A stretch of 64,000 nucleotides of DNA, taken from positions 2,116,750-2,180,749 of the forward strand of contig NZ_CP033877.1 in NCBI RefSeq assembly GCF_006970445.1, given 5' to 3'. The position numbers and the translations under genes were made by a program. This stretch comes from Stenotrophomonas maltophilia (GTDB lineage: Bacteria; Pseudomonadota; Gammaproteobacteria; Xanthomonadales; Xanthomonadaceae). Every line of letters starts with the position of its first letter. Positions within the stretch are counted from its first letter, which is position 1. Positions 44,977 to 53,541 of this stretch are shown here, one piece after another. The notes beneath the pieces are model-generated. The model was given only the letters and a program-made list of their open reading frames with translations, did not search any database and was not told the origin of the DNA.

Positions 44977-47079
44977 TCAGTATTCCGGTGAATCGACGGC
45001 AGCCATGCTGGCCGCCTGGTAGGGGAGGTGGACGTCGATCAGGGTGCCTTCGCCATGCGCGGACTCGATCCGCACGTGACCACCGACGCTCTGTGCGCGC
45101 TCGCGCATCACGATCAGGCCGAGGCCGCGCGGACCGTCCGGGTCGAAGCCCTCGCCATCATCGCGGATCTGCAGGTGCAGCCCACGCTGGCCGACATCGC
45201 GCAGCTGCAGCAGGACCTGGCTGGCGCGCGCATGGCGCAGCGCGTTGGTCAGGCTTTCCTGGGCGATGCGGAAGCAGGCCTGTTCGATGCTGTTGTCGGG
45301 GCGATGTGGCAACGGCTCGATCTCGGCCAGCAGCTCCACCGGCGAGGAGCGGAACAACACTCGTGCCTGCCAGCTCAGCGCCGCCTCCAGGCCCAGTGCA
45401 TCCAGCTGCGGTGGGCGCAGCAGGGTGGAGATGTCGCGCAGCTTGGCCACGGTGGTGTCGGCCAGGCTGACGATCTGCGCCAGATCCTCGCCACGACGCT
45501 TTGGATCGTCCTCATCCTGCGCCGCATGCGCCGACAGCTTGATCGCGGTGATGGCCTGGCCGATGTCATCGTGCAGGTCGCGCGAGATCGCACGACGCTC
45601 GTCCTCCTGCAGCGAGAACAGCCGCCCGGCCATCGCCTGCAGTTCGCGGTTGCTGGTTTCCAGCGCGCTGCGGGTGCGCTCGGAATCGCTCAGGTCGCGC
45701 ACGATCAGCAGCTTGCAGTCGCGGCCGCCGTAGCGCACTTCGCCCACCGCCAGGCCGGCATGGAAGCTGCGGCCGTCGCCACGCTGCATCGCCACCACGC
45801 TGCTGTGGCCGGGCCCCAGGTGGGGTTGGCCGGCACGCAGCTGGCTGCGCACCCGCGGCAGGTCGGCGGCAGCGACCAGTGCCGACAAGGGCTCGCCCAG
45901 CAGGGTATGGCTGCCGTAGCCGAACAGGCCGGCGGCCCAGGCGTTGGCGTACAGCACATGTTCGTCGGAGAGGATCACCACGCCATCGGGCAGCACCCGC
46001 ACCAGCTCACGGAACTGCTCCTCGCGCTCGCGCAGCAGGCGCCGCGACTGCTCACGCTCGGTCACGTCCTGCAAAGTGCCCAGCACGCGGTTGCGGCCGG
46101 CCTCGTCGATACCACTGGCGGCGCGCAGGTGCACCATCAGCGCACGCCCATCCATCGACAGCAGCGGCAGCAGCACGTCCACCTGTACCGGCTCACCGGA
46201 ACACAGCTCGGCCAGCAGCTGCTCGGTCTGGTTGGCGGTGGCCGGGTCGGCCGGCACCAGCAGTTCGTCGAAGCGGTGCCAGCGGCGGGCTTCGGGAGGG
46301 CGGCGGCCGAGCAGGCGATAGACCTGGTTGGAATAGCGGCCCTGCCCGGTGGACGGGTCCAGCTCCCAGGCGCCGATGCGGGCCAGCTCGTGGGCTTCCT
46401 CCACCCGCGCCAGCGCCTGGTCGCGGCGCAGCTGGGCCAGATCCTCGGCAGTGCGATCGATGGCGATCAGCAGGCGGGCGTTGTGGCCGTCGTAACTGAT
46501 CGCGTTGGAGCGGAGCTCCATCTGCCGCAGCGAGCCATCGCGCAGCTGCAGCTGGGCACGCAGGATGCACAGCTCCTCGGGCGCCTCGCGGATCGCCTCC
46601 AGCTTGGTCTGCAGCGCCTGGTCCTGGCCCGGCGGCCACAAGGCATCGATGGTCTGTTCCAGCAGCTCGTCGCGGTCCCAGCCGAACGTGGTGCAGGCGG
46701 CAGGGTTGGCATCGAGGATCGCCAACGTGTCCAGGTCATAGACGAGGATCGGGCCGGGGTTGCCCTCGAACATCTGCCGCAGGCGCAGCTCCGAGGCCTG
46801 CTGGCGGGCATGGGTATGCAGCACGTGCTCGGCCAGTGGGCGCAGCAGCAGATACAGCAGGCCCGCACTGGCCAGGGCGAAGAACGAACCCTTCAGGCCC
46901 TGCCACAGTGCTGCCTGCCGCGGATCGGGCACCAGCGCCTGCACCACGCTGTCGGTGGAGATCATCCAGGCCAGTGCCATCACCAGGTAGCTCAGCACCA
47001 CCCGGCGCCGGTCACGGCTCAGCGCCTGCGCCATCCGCGGGTCGGGAACTGGGGCGTTGCCGGTCGGATCTGCGGGCAT
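44977..47079 (-). CDS. membrane PAS histidine kinase (HisKA_3 class)
   Basis: 700 residues. Two N-terminal transmembrane helices (VVLSYLVMALAWMISTDSVV; GSFFALASAGLLYLLL), then about three PAS domains (RQMFEGNPGPILVYDLDTLA; LARIGAWELDPSTGQGRYSN; ELVRVLPDGVVILSDEHVLY), an H503 site in DERRAISRDLHDDIGQAITA and a NarX-type ATPase (IRDDGEGFDPDGPRGLGLIV). Four bases separate it from the degenerate GGDEF-EAL-receiver gene, so it may phosphorylate that receiver, although kinases of this class more often pair with NarL-type regulators (one lies at 20319). Divergent from the PAS-GGDEF-EAL gene at 47211. Confidence 0.92.
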   Translation of the reverse strand: MPADPTGNAPVPDPRMAQALSRDRRRVVLSYLVMALAWMISTDSVVQALVPDPRQAALWQGLKGSFFALASAGLLYLLLRPLAEHVLHTHARQQASELRLRQMFEGNPGPILVYDLDTLAILDANPAACTTFGWDRDELLEQTIDALWPPGQDQALQTKLEAIREAPEELCILRAQLQLRDGSLRQMELRSNAISYDGHNARLLIAIDRTAEDLAQLRRDQALARVEEAHELARIGAWELDPSTGQGRYSNQVYRLLGRRPPEARRWHRFDELLVPADPATANQTEQLLAELCSGEPVQVDVLLPLLSMDGRALMVHLRAASGIDEAGRNRVLGTLQDVTEREQSRRLLREREEQFRELVRVLPDGVVILSDEHVLYANAWAAGLFGYGSHTLLGEPLSALVAAADLPRVRSQLRAGQPHLGPGHSSVVAMQRGDGRSFHAGLAVGEVRYGGRDCKLLIVRDLSDSERTRSALETSNRELQAMAGRLFSLQEDERRAISRDLHDDIGQAITAIKLSAHAAQDEDDPKRRGEDLAQIVSLADTTVAKLRDISTLLRPPQLDALGLEAALSWQARVLFRSSPVELLAEIEPLPHRPDNSIEQACFRIAQESLTNALRHARASQVLLQLRDVGQRGLHLQIRDDGEGFDPDGPRGLGLIVMRERAQSVGGHVRIESAHGEGTLIDVHLPYQAASMAAVDSPEY

Positions 47080-47137
47080 GGACGGGGCGGGTGAAAAGGG
47101 GCGCCGGTCATCTTACCCCGCAGCGTGCCGTGACCAC

Positions 47138-47164
47138 TCAATTATCCGCCGCAGGCGCCGTTAA
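47138..47164 (+). promoter_or_regulatory. candidate sigma-28 promoter of the PAS-GGDEF-EAL gene
   Basis: -35 TCAATTAT at 47138-47145, 11-base spacer, -10 GCCGTTAA at 47157-47164. The -10 matches the consensus at seven of eight positions, and the -35 TCAA departs from TAAA at one. The leader would be about 40 bases to the GTG at 47211. Confidence 0.6.
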
Positions 47165-47210
47165 CCACTGCGTGCCCCGCTGACGGGCGTGTCATCCGGA
47201 GCAAGATCGC

Positions 47211-49970
47211 GTGGACCAAGGGATCATCGCCAGCCTGCTGCAGCACCCGCTTGCGTCGGCGCTGGTCATCGTCGACCGTACCGGGCGCCCGCTGGCGGCC
47301 AATCCGGCTGCGCGCGAGCATGGCCTGCCGGCCACCGTGGCTGCCTATGCGCCGATGCTGGAAGATCTGCGCCTGATGGCTGCCGATGGCGGCATCGTGG
47401 CCTGCACGCTGCCGGGCGGCCCGCGGGGTCACTACGACGGTCACCTGCGCGCCGTGCACGATGGTGCCGGCAACCTGTTGGCGTTCACCCTGAGCATTCC
47501 CGAGCCGGTGCCGGTCGACGGGGGAGGGCGTTGGGAACTGGCACTGGACAGCGCCGGCCATAGCCTGTGGGACTGGGACATCCCCAGTGACCGGGTGGTG
47601 CGCACGCCCGCGCTGGGCGACGAGACCGCCACCGAAATTCTGTCGCGCGTGCACAGCGAGGACATCACCCAGGTGCGCGCCGCGCTCGACGAGCACCTGC
47701 GCGGGCGCAGCGAGCAGTACAGCGCACAGTTCCGCTTCCGCCAGGGCGACGGCCAGTGGCGCTGGGTGCTGGATCGCGGCCGCGTGGTCGCGCGCACCGC
47801 CGACGGCCAGCCACTGCGCATGGTCGGTACCCATACCGATATCGAGCAGCAGAAGCAGCTCGAATCGCTGCTGCAGGAACAGCAGCTGCACCTGAGCGAG
47901 GCCCAGCGCATCGCCAGCATGGGCAGCTGGTCGTTCGATCCCAACAGCGGGCACTTCTGGTGGTCGCCGGAACTGCGCTCACTGCTGGCGCTGGAGCAGG
48001 GCGCCGTGCCCGGCCAGCGGCGCTGGCTGAAGCAGCTGCACCCGCGCTCGCGTGGCGTGCTGCGCGCGGCGTGGCGGCGCCTGTGGCGCGATGGCCGTGC
48101 CGCCAATCTCGAGCTGGAGCTGACCCGCGGCCATGAACCGTCGCAGCACCTGCGCCTGTGGATGCAACCGTTGCTGGACATGGACGGGCAGCCCAAGCGC
48201 CTGCTGGGGCAGGTGCAGAACATCACCGAGCAGCACCAGACCGATGCGTTGATCCGCTGGCGCACTGAACTGCTCAACCGCGTTTCCGCGCTCGGCCGCA
48301 TCGGCGGCTGCGAGATCGAAGTGCAGACCCGGCACATGCAGTGGACCGAGGAGTGCTATCGCATCCACGGCCTGCGCAAGGAGCCGATCACCCTCGATCA
48401 GGCGATGGCGCTGTACACCGAAGACTCACGCGATGCGTTCGAGGCGGCGCTGGTCCGCATCGCCGGCGGCGGCCTGCCCGAGCAGCTTGACCTGTGTTTC
48501 TACCGCCAGTCCGGCCTGCGTGTCTGGGTGCAGGTGCTGATCGAGCTGGATCGTCGTGACGGTCTGCCGCCGCGCTTCGTGGTGTTGTTCCGTGACATCA
48601 CCCGCGAGCGCGAGGCCAACGAGCGCATCGAATTGCTGGCCCACTACGACCTGCTGACCGGCCTGCCCAATCGTGTGCTGCTCGGTGAACAGACCGCCGA
48701 AGCCATCGAGGAAGCGCGCGACCGCGGCACCTCGTTGGCGATGCTGTTCATCGACCTGGACGGCTTCAAGACCATCAACGACAGCTTCGGGCATGCCACC
48801 GGCGATGCGCTGCTGAAGGCCGCCGCCACCCGCCTGCACCAGAACCTGCGCAACAACGACCTGTTCGGCCGCTTCAGCGGCGACGAGTTCATTGTGGTGC
48901 TGCGCGACCTGGCCGAGCCGGAAGATGCGGGACATGTCGCCCGCAAGCTGATTGCCTCCCTGGCCGAGCCGCTGCGCCGTGGCGAGACCACGTTGAAGGT
49001 CGGCGCCAGTGTCGGCATCGCGATGCTGGGCGATGCGCAGACCGATTTCGATTCACTGCTGCGCGCCGCCGACGCCGCGATGTACGCAGCCAAGGAAGCA
49101 GGGCGCAACACCTACCAGTACTACAGCCAGGACGCACTGGCCCGTATCCAGCGCAAGCTGGAGCTTGAGCACGCGCTGCACGGCGCGATCGAGCGCGAGG
49201 AGTTCAGCCTGGCCTACCAGCCGCTGCTGCACGCCCATCACGGCGAGCCGCCTGCGATCGAGGCGCTGCTGCGCTGGCATCGGCCCGGCATCGGCTACTG
49301 CAGCCCGGCCGAGTTCATTCCGATTGCCGAAAAGTGCGGCGAAATCGTGCGCATCGGCGACTGGGTACTGAACGAAGCCTGCCGCCAGGCGACCGCCTGG
49401 GACCGCGCCGGACTGCATTTCGACCGCATCGCGGTCAATGTATCGGCGGTGCAGCTGCGCGACCGCGGTTTTGCCGAACGTGTGATCGAGATCTGCCATG
49501 CCCATGGCTGGCCGCCGCAGCGGCTGGAGCTGGAACTGACCGAGTCGGCGCTGATCCGTGACACCGACATCCTGCGCCACTGCTTCGATGTGCTGGAACG
49601 GCACGGCGTGCCGCTGGCGGTGGACGACTTCGGTACCGGCTTCTCCAACCTCAATTACCTCAACCGATTCCCGGTGGGCCGCCTGAAGATCGACCGCAGT
49701 TTCGTGCAGGGCATGCTGCATGATTCGGGCACGGCCGAAGTAACCCAGGCCATCGTGCACCTGGGCCACGCCCTGGGCATGAAGGTGGTGGCCGAGGGCG
49801 TGGAAACGCACCAGGAAGAAGACATGCTGCGCCGCCAGGGCTGCGACGAGATCCAGGGCTACCTGTATTCGCGCCCGCTCAGCCCGCGCGACCTGGCGCA
49901 ATGGCTGCGCCAGCAGCGCCCGGCACCGATGCACACCGACGCCAGCGGCGAAGCGGTGCTGGTGCGCTGA
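47211..49970 (+). CDS. PAS-GGDEF-EAL cyclic di-GMP enzyme
   Basis: 919 residues, GTG start. Several PAS/PAC segments fill residues 1-470 (LALDSAGHSLWDWDIPSDRV; QRIASMGSWSFDPNSGHFWW; ALGRIGGCEIEVQTRHMQWT), then GGDEF with SGDEF at 556-560 and inhibitory RNND at 547-550, then EAL at 684-686 with LTES, DDFGTGFSNL, EGVE and QGY all present. No membrane helix, so it senses a cytoplasmic signal. Both active sites look usable; the likely net activity is unknown. A FliA-type promoter upstream suggests expression late in flagellar assembly. Confidence 0.93.
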   Translation: MDQGIIASLLQHPLASALVIVDRTGRPLAANPAAREHGLPATVAAYAPMLEDLRLMAADGGIVACTLPGGPRGHYDGHLRAVHDGAGNLLAFTLSIPEPVPVDGGGRWELALDSAGHSLWDWDIPSDRVVRTPALGDETATEILSRVHSEDITQVRAALDEHLRGRSEQYSAQFRFRQGDGQWRWVLDRGRVVARTADGQPLRMVGTHTDIEQQKQLESLLQEQQLHLSEAQRIASMGSWSFDPNSGHFWWSPELRSLLALEQGAVPGQRRWLKQLHPRSRGVLRAAWRRLWRDGRAANLELELTRGHEPSQHLRLWMQPLLDMDGQPKRLLGQVQNITEQHQTDALIRWRTELLNRVSALGRIGGCEIEVQTRHMQWTEECYRIHGLRKEPITLDQAMALYTEDSRDAFEAALVRIAGGGLPEQLDLCFYRQSGLRVWVQVLIELDRRDGLPPRFVVLFRDITREREANERIELLAHYDLLTGLPNRVLLGEQTAEAIEEARDRGTSLAMLFIDLDGFKTINDSFGHATGDALLKAAATRLHQNLRNNDLFGRFSGDEFIVVLRDLAEPEDAGHVARKLIASLAEPLRRGETTLKVGASVGIAMLGDAQTDFDSLLRAADAAMYAAKEAGRNTYQYYSQDALARIQRKLELEHALHGAIEREEFSLAYQPLLHAHHGEPPAIEALLRWHRPGIGYCSPAEFIPIAEKCGEIVRIGDWVLNEACRQATAWDRAGLHFDRIAVNVSAVQLRDRGFAERVIEICHAHGWPPQRLELELTESALIRDTDILRHCFDVLERHGVPLAVDDFGTGFSNLNYLNRFPVGRLKIDRSFVQGMLHDSGTAEVTQAIVHLGHALGMKVVAEGVETHQEEDMLRRQGCDEIQGYLYSRPLSPRDLAQWLRQQRPAPMHTDASGEAVLVR

Positions 49971-50015
49971 CAGCCCGACGCTGGTGTAGCCCGGCTCTGG
50001 TGGGTGCCGACTCCG

Positions 50016-50040
50016 GTGGGTGCCGACCGTTGGTCGGCAC
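50016..50040. repeat. SMAG-like palindrome
   Basis: GTGG then GTGCCGACC-GTT-GGTCGGCAC. First of a dense run of palindromes after the PAS-GGDEF-EAL gene. Confidence 0.7.
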
Positions 50041-50060
50041 TGATGCTGGTGCTCGCGATC

Positions 50061-50083
50061 ATCCACGCATGGCGCGGATCTAC
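50061..50083 (-). repeat. SMAG palindrome (GTAG end on minus strand)
   Basis: ATCCACGC-ATG-GCGCGGAT-CTAC. Repeated almost exactly at 50151, with about 20 bases of matching flank (GGTGCTCGCGATC), so the two form a direct duplication 90 bases apart. Confidence 0.8.
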
Positions 50084-50106
50084 TTCAGATACAGGCATCT
50101 GCTCTG

Positions 50107-50130
50107 GTAGGTGTCGACCTTGGTCGACAC
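50107..50130 (+). repeat. SMAG palindrome
   Basis: GTAG then GTGTCGACC-TT-GGTCGACAC. Confidence 0.8.
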
Positions 50131-50150
50131 GAATGCCGGTGCTCGCGATC

Positions 50151-50173
50151 ATCCACGCATGGCGTGGATCTAC
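50151..50173 (-). repeat. SMAG palindrome giving the stop codon of the 50170 gene
   Basis: ATCCACGC-ATG-GCGTGGAT-CTAC. The TAG at 50170-50172 on the minus strand, inside GTAG, is the stop codon of the gene that begins at 50676. Confidence 0.85.
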
Positions 50174-50676
50174 TTCGGAAATTCCGCCTTCAACTGCATG
50201 CGCAGCGCCTCGACGATGGCCGCATAGCGCCGCTTCTGGACCAGATAGCTGGCCAGGAACAGCGGCAGCACGAGCAGCATCGGTGCCACCATCGGGCGCA
50301 TCGCCACCAGTGGCAACAGCAGCAGCGACAGGATGACCACGAACCAGCTGCACAGGCCGATCACCCGCACCTCGAGCCGTCGCGCGTTGAGTACGATACG
50401 ACCGCGCATCACCGGGAAGTAGCGCAGGCCGAAGCTTGGTGCGAAGCTCTCGCGGAACGCCATGCTGCCATCGGGCAGCGCATGGAAGGTCAGTTGCAGC
50501 CATCTGTCCTGAGGCAGCTCACGTTCCAGGCTGCCGAGCGAGAGCCGGGCCTGCATGGCCGGTGATGCCGCGATGCGCTCATTGAACAGGGTGATGCCCC
50601 AGCTGAAATAGCTGGCCACCCAAGCCATCAGAAGGATGGTCTCGATCAACAGCACTGCGATCAGGGCGATGGCCAT
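50170..50676 (-). CDS. membrane protein of unknown function
   Basis: 168 residues. One N-terminal helix (IALIAVLLIETILLMAWVAS) and a hydrophobic pair further on (VIGLCSWFVVILSLLLLPLV, PMLLVLPLFLASYLVQKR), with a ~70-residue polar stretch between that would face one side. Ends in a basic tail (LKAEFPK). No family recognised. Stop codon TAG lies within a SMAG element. No operon partners. Confidence 0.7.
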   Translation of the reverse strand: MAIALIAVLLIETILLMAWVASYFSWGITLFNERIAASPAMQARLSLGSLERELPQDRWLQLTFHALPDGSMAFRESFAPSFGLRYFPVMRGRIVLNARRLEVRVIGLCSWFVVILSLLLLPLVAMRPMVAPMLLVLPLFLASYLVQKRRYAAIVEALRMQLKAEFPK

Positions 50677-50730
50677 CGGTCTTCCATGAACGGGACCGGG
50701 GCATCATGCCACAACGATTTCGCCACCCCG

Positions 50731-50817
50731 GTAGATCCACGCCATGCGTGGATGTTGCGGCGAGGGCCAGGCGTCACACCGGCGGATGAAAGCCATGCAC
50801 GCATGGCGTGCATCTAC
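50731..50817. repeat. inverted SMAG pair
   Basis: GTAG-ATCCACGC-CAT-GCGTGGAT (50731-50753) and ATGCACGC-ATG-GCGTGCAT-CTAC (50795-50817). The right unit gives the stop codon TAG of the gene ending at 50814. Confidence 0.85.
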
Positions 50818-51161
50818 CGGTTCATCAACGCAATGCCTGCAATGGAATAGCTGGCGATCAGCAGCCCGAACACGTACGCCGCCACGATGATCAGCCAATA
50901 CGTCACCGGTTCGATCTCCCGCCATGCATCAATGGTGCCGGCGCGGTGGTGGCTTAGATGGACATGCCCGGTATTGATCGCACTTGCCGCCATCCAGGCG
51001 CATAGAAAGGCCATCAGCATGAAGAGCAGGCTGCCGAACAGGAACGCGACAGGTCGATGCCGGGGCGGCCGCAAGGTGGCGTAGGCGGGACGCCAGGTAA
51101 AGGTGACCGCGATGAACACCATCGCAGCAAATCCCAGCCAGGTCATGAACGTGGTGCTCAT
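50814..51161 (-). CDS. small membrane protein of unknown function
   Basis: 115 residues from ATG at 51161 with GGAG upstream. Three hydrophobic helices: TWLGFAAMVFIAVTFTW, VAFLFGSLLFMLMAFLCAWM and VTYWLIIVAAYVFGLLIASY. A His-rich loop (TGHVHLSHHRAG) joins the second and third. No family recognised. Stop codon is the TAG of a SMAG element. Confidence 0.7.
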   Translation of the reverse strand: MSTTFMTWLGFAAMVFIAVTFTWRPAYATLRPPRHRPVAFLFGSLLFMLMAFLCAWMAASAINTGHVHLSHHRAGTIDAWREIEPVTYWLIIVAAYVFGLLIASYSIAGIALMNR

Positions 51162-51239
51162 GCGACGACACTCCGTGTCCAGCCGTAAGGGGCGTGGGCG
51201 GATCATGCCATGGGTCTGGACCGGGTGGCAGTGAACGCC

Positions 51240-51262
51240 ATCCACGCATGGCGTGGATCTAC
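51240..51262 (-). repeat. SMAG palindrome giving the stop codon of the 51259 gene
   Basis: ATCCACGC-ATG-GCGTGGAT-CTAC, identical to the element at 50151. TAG at 51259-51261 (minus strand) ends the 71-residue frame. Confidence 0.85.
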
Positions 51263-51474
51263 TTCAGGGCTTCGCCATCCAGCCCGAGGTCCCACGCCAG
51301 TCCCAGCAGCGCCTCGTCCGCCCGCGACGGGCCAGGGCGCGCATCCGCCAACTGCTGCAGCTCGCGGATCTCCTCGCGTGCCACATCCTCCAGCTGCTGC
51401 AGCTGCTCACGCACGCTGGCGTTGCGCGGGCGCTCGGTATCGGTGAGGGAGGGCAGGGCGCGGATCAGGGTCAT
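51259..51474 (-). CDS. small hypothetical protein
   Basis: 71 residues, MTLIRALPSLTDTERPRNAS then a helical, glutamine/glutamate-rich stretch (REQLQQLEDVAREEIRELQQ) and LLGLAWDLGLDGEALK. Codon use fits the genome. No family recognised. The start is uncertain as the frame stays open upstream. Its last codon and stop come from a SMAG element. Confidence 0.5.
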   Translation of the reverse strand: MTLIRALPSLTDTERPRNASVREQLQQLEDVAREEIRELQQLADARPGPSRADEALLGLAWDLGLDGEALK

Positions 51475-51514
51475 GGTGCGCGTACAGGATGCATCCAACG
51501 GCAGGTTACAGGCA

Positions 51515-51539
51515 AAGGCCCCGGACGAACCGGGGCCTT
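51515..51539 (-). terminator. terminator-like hairpin after the chemotaxis receptor gene
   Basis: Stem AAGGCCCCGG / CCGGGGCCTT with a 5-base loop, about 33 bases past the stop; on the minus strand followed by TGCC. GC-rich with a weak T tail. Confidence 0.7.
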
Positions 51540-51572
51540 GCGCGCCGCCGGCGGCGGCAGCGGACATCAGGA

Positions 51573-52763
51573 TCAGAACAGCTCGACCGTGCCAGCGCCC
51601 ATGCTCTGCTGGGCGACCGGCTTGTGCGGCGGGCGTTCCCATTCGCTGCGCAGTTCGCGCAGGCGGCTGCCGGTGCGCTGCAGGGCGGTGGCGATCTCTT
51701 CGTCGAACACGCCGCCATTGCGGTGCAGCAGTTCCTGCAGGGCGACTGCTTCGCGGTTGATCGCGGTCAGGCGGTCCAGGTGAGTGTGCACGCCGCCCAG
51801 TGCCTGGGTGGCGATGTCTTCGAACTGCAGGGCGCGCACGGCCTCGGCCACGCTGCCATCGATCGAACGGGCGCACTCTGACACTTCGCGCATGCCGTCG
51901 CCCAGCGAAGCGTTGATCTGCGCGACGTTGTCGAGCATCGCCGCCGCTTCCTGGCGGGCTTCGCGGGAGCGGTCCATGTCACGCGAGGCCATGTGCGAGA
52001 CCGTCTCGCGCACCTTGGCGATGGCGTCCTTGGAGCTGTGCGCCAGCTTGCGGATCTGCTCGTTGAAGGTGGTCGAGCGCTCGGACAGGTTGCGCACTTC
52101 GTCGGCAACCACCGCGAAGCCACGACCGGCTTCACCGGCACGCGCGGCTTCAATGGCAGCGTTCAGGGCCAGCAGGTTGGTCTGGTCGGCGATCGACTTG
52201 ACGTCTTCCAGCAGCGCGAAGATGCCATCCAGGTGCTGCGCCATCTGGTCGATGTGCTGCACGGTGGTGCTGCTCTGGCCGCTGACCTGTTCCAGCGCTT
52301 CCACCAGCTGCTCCATGCGATGGCTGGCGTGCTGGGCGAAACGGGCGACGTCGAGGCCGGCATTGCCTTCATCACCGGCACGATCGACGATGCGCGACAG
52401 GGCCTGGCTCTGCTGGCGCGACTTGCGGTTCATGGCGTCGAAGCTGCCGCCCAGGCTGGACACCGCCTGGCGGATCAGGTCACGGGCGCGTTCCACTTCG
52501 CCACGCGAACCGTCGATCTCGTTGCCGACGAAGTTGCGCAGTTCGGTCAGCAGCTGGTCCTGCTCACGCAGGACACGGGCGTGTTCCGGGGAACGGTGCG
52601 CCTGGGCGCGGGTGGTCCACCACGCAAAGCCGAGCCAGCTCAGCGTCATCGTGGTCAGGATCGCCCAACGCAGGGCGACCGGCCATTCGAAACCGATGGC
52701 GAAGGGGAGCAGCAGGGTCAGAGCCAGGGGGGCGGCCAGACGGATGAAAATGCGTGAGTACAT
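51573..52763 (-). CDS. methyl-accepting chemotaxis protein without periplasmic sensor
   Basis: 396 residues from ATG at 52763. Two N-terminal membrane helices close together ([39 protein letters not shown]), no periplasmic ligand domain, no clear HAMP, then a helical region and the conserved signalling tip ([35 protein letters not shown]). It probably senses an internal or membrane signal. A sigma-28 promoter precedes it, which ties it to the flagellar regulon, and a hairpin terminator follows. Shorter than classic receptors. Confidence 0.93.
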   Translation of the reverse strand: MYSRIFIRLAAPLALTLLLPFAIGFEWPVALRWAILTTMTLSWLGFAWWTTRAQAHRSPEHARVLREQDQLLTELRNFVGNEIDGSRGEVERARDLIRQAVSSLGGSFDAMNRKSRQQSQALSRIVDRAGDEGNAGLDVARFAQHASHRMEQLVEALEQVSGQSSTTVQHIDQMAQHLDGIFALLEDVKSIADQTNLLALNAAIEAARAGEAGRGFAVVADEVRNLSERSTTFNEQIRKLAHSSKDAIAKVRETVSHMASRDMDRSREARQEAAAMLDNVAQINASLGDGMREVSECARSIDGSVAEAVRALQFEDIATQALGGVHTHLDRLTAINREAVALQELLHRNGGVFDEEIATALQRTGSRLRELRSEWERPPHKPVAQQSMGAGTVELF

Positions 52764-52791
52764 GGACGTTCTCGGGAGGTGCACGGAGGAT

Positions 52792-52818
52792 GTATCGGCC
52801 GTACCCCCTTTCTCTTTA
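52792..52818 (-). promoter_or_regulatory. sigma-28 promoter of the chemotaxis receptor gene
   Basis: -35 TAAAGAGA at 52811-52818, 11-base spacer, -10 GCCGATAC at 52792-52799, a very close FliA match. About 30 bases before the ATG. Confidence 0.88.
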
Positions 52819-52879
52819 ACGTCGATGTGCCTCGAAGTGCATTCTGAATGCGCCGGTTTTCCGGCGCCTTGGCGGCTTG

Positions 52880-52920
52880 GGGGTCGGATCCCTTTCCCAC
52901 GGGAAAAGGGCTCTGACCCC
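52880..52920. terminator. GGGGTC...GACCCC hairpin after hflD
   Basis: GGGGTCGGATCCC...AGGGCTCTGACCCC with TTTCCC/GGGAAA pairing inside. It begins 6 bases past the hflD stop. Third member of the hairpin group also at 16589 and 20268. Confidence 0.65.
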
Positions 52921-52926
52921 ATGGCC

Positions 52927-53541
52927 TCACGCCAGCTGGCGATCCACGGCCTCGATCATCGCCTTGCGGCTGAACAGGAAGTCCCAGTAGCTGCCGCCCA
53001 GCTGGCGCCACAACACCGCCGAACGCACCGCGGCCAGCAGCAGGGCGCGGATCTCGGCGACCACGCCGGCCTGGCCCAGGTAATGCGGGTTGCCCTGCAC
53101 CATCACCCGCGGCTTCAGGTGGCTGATGGTGTCGGCGTACAGGCCGCCCAGGTTGGCCAGCACGTCCGGGTGGCCACTGTCGCCCAGTTCGACGGCCTGG
53201 CGCTGGGCACGCTCGATGCCCGAGGCGACCTTGTTCACGGTCGCCCCATCCTGAACGAAGCGGCGCTCCAGCTGCAGGACCGACAGCGCCAGCTTGGGCA
53301 GGATCGGATCCTGGCCCTGGCTGCGGAAGTAGTTGTGCAGCAGGCGTAGCCCGGCCTTCAGTGCATGGCGGTCTCCAAACACTTCCTGCGGCGAGGACGC
53401 ATCGACGCGGAACACGCTGTCCACGGCGGTGCGCACGGCGGCGGCGTCGGAATGGCCGGTATCGGCGATGCGGCGTACCTGCTGCAGGGCCTGGGCAATG
53501 CCGGCCAGGGCCAGGACGCGGTCGTCGACAGTGAAACTCAT
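52927..53541 (-). CDS. hflD: HflD, membrane-associated lysogenisation regulator homologue
   Basis: 204 residues. [20 protein letters not shown] at the N-terminus, [20 protein letters not shown] and [20 protein letters not shown] near the C-terminus, as in HflD (DUF489). In E. coli it binds phage lambda CII; its ordinary role is unclear. Overlaps mnmA by 4 bases, as the E. coli nudJ-mnmA-hflD-purB order predicts, though here purB does not follow. Confidence 0.93.
   Translation of the reverse strand: MSFTVDDRVLALAGIAQALQQVRRIADTGHSDAAAVRTAVDSVFRVDASSPQEVFGDRHALKAGLRLLHNYFRSQGQDPILPKLALSVLQLERRFVQDGATVNKVASGIERAQRQAVELGDSGHPDVLANLGGLYADTISHLKPRVMVQGNPHYLGQAGVVAEIRALLLAAVRSAVLWRQLGGSYWDFLFSRKAMIEAVDRQLA

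Noticed and set aside
49981..50175. Regularly spaced palindromes taken at first for a CRISPR array
   Set aside because: Units are individually palindromic, differ in sequence and orientation, have no constant spacer length, and no cas genes are near.
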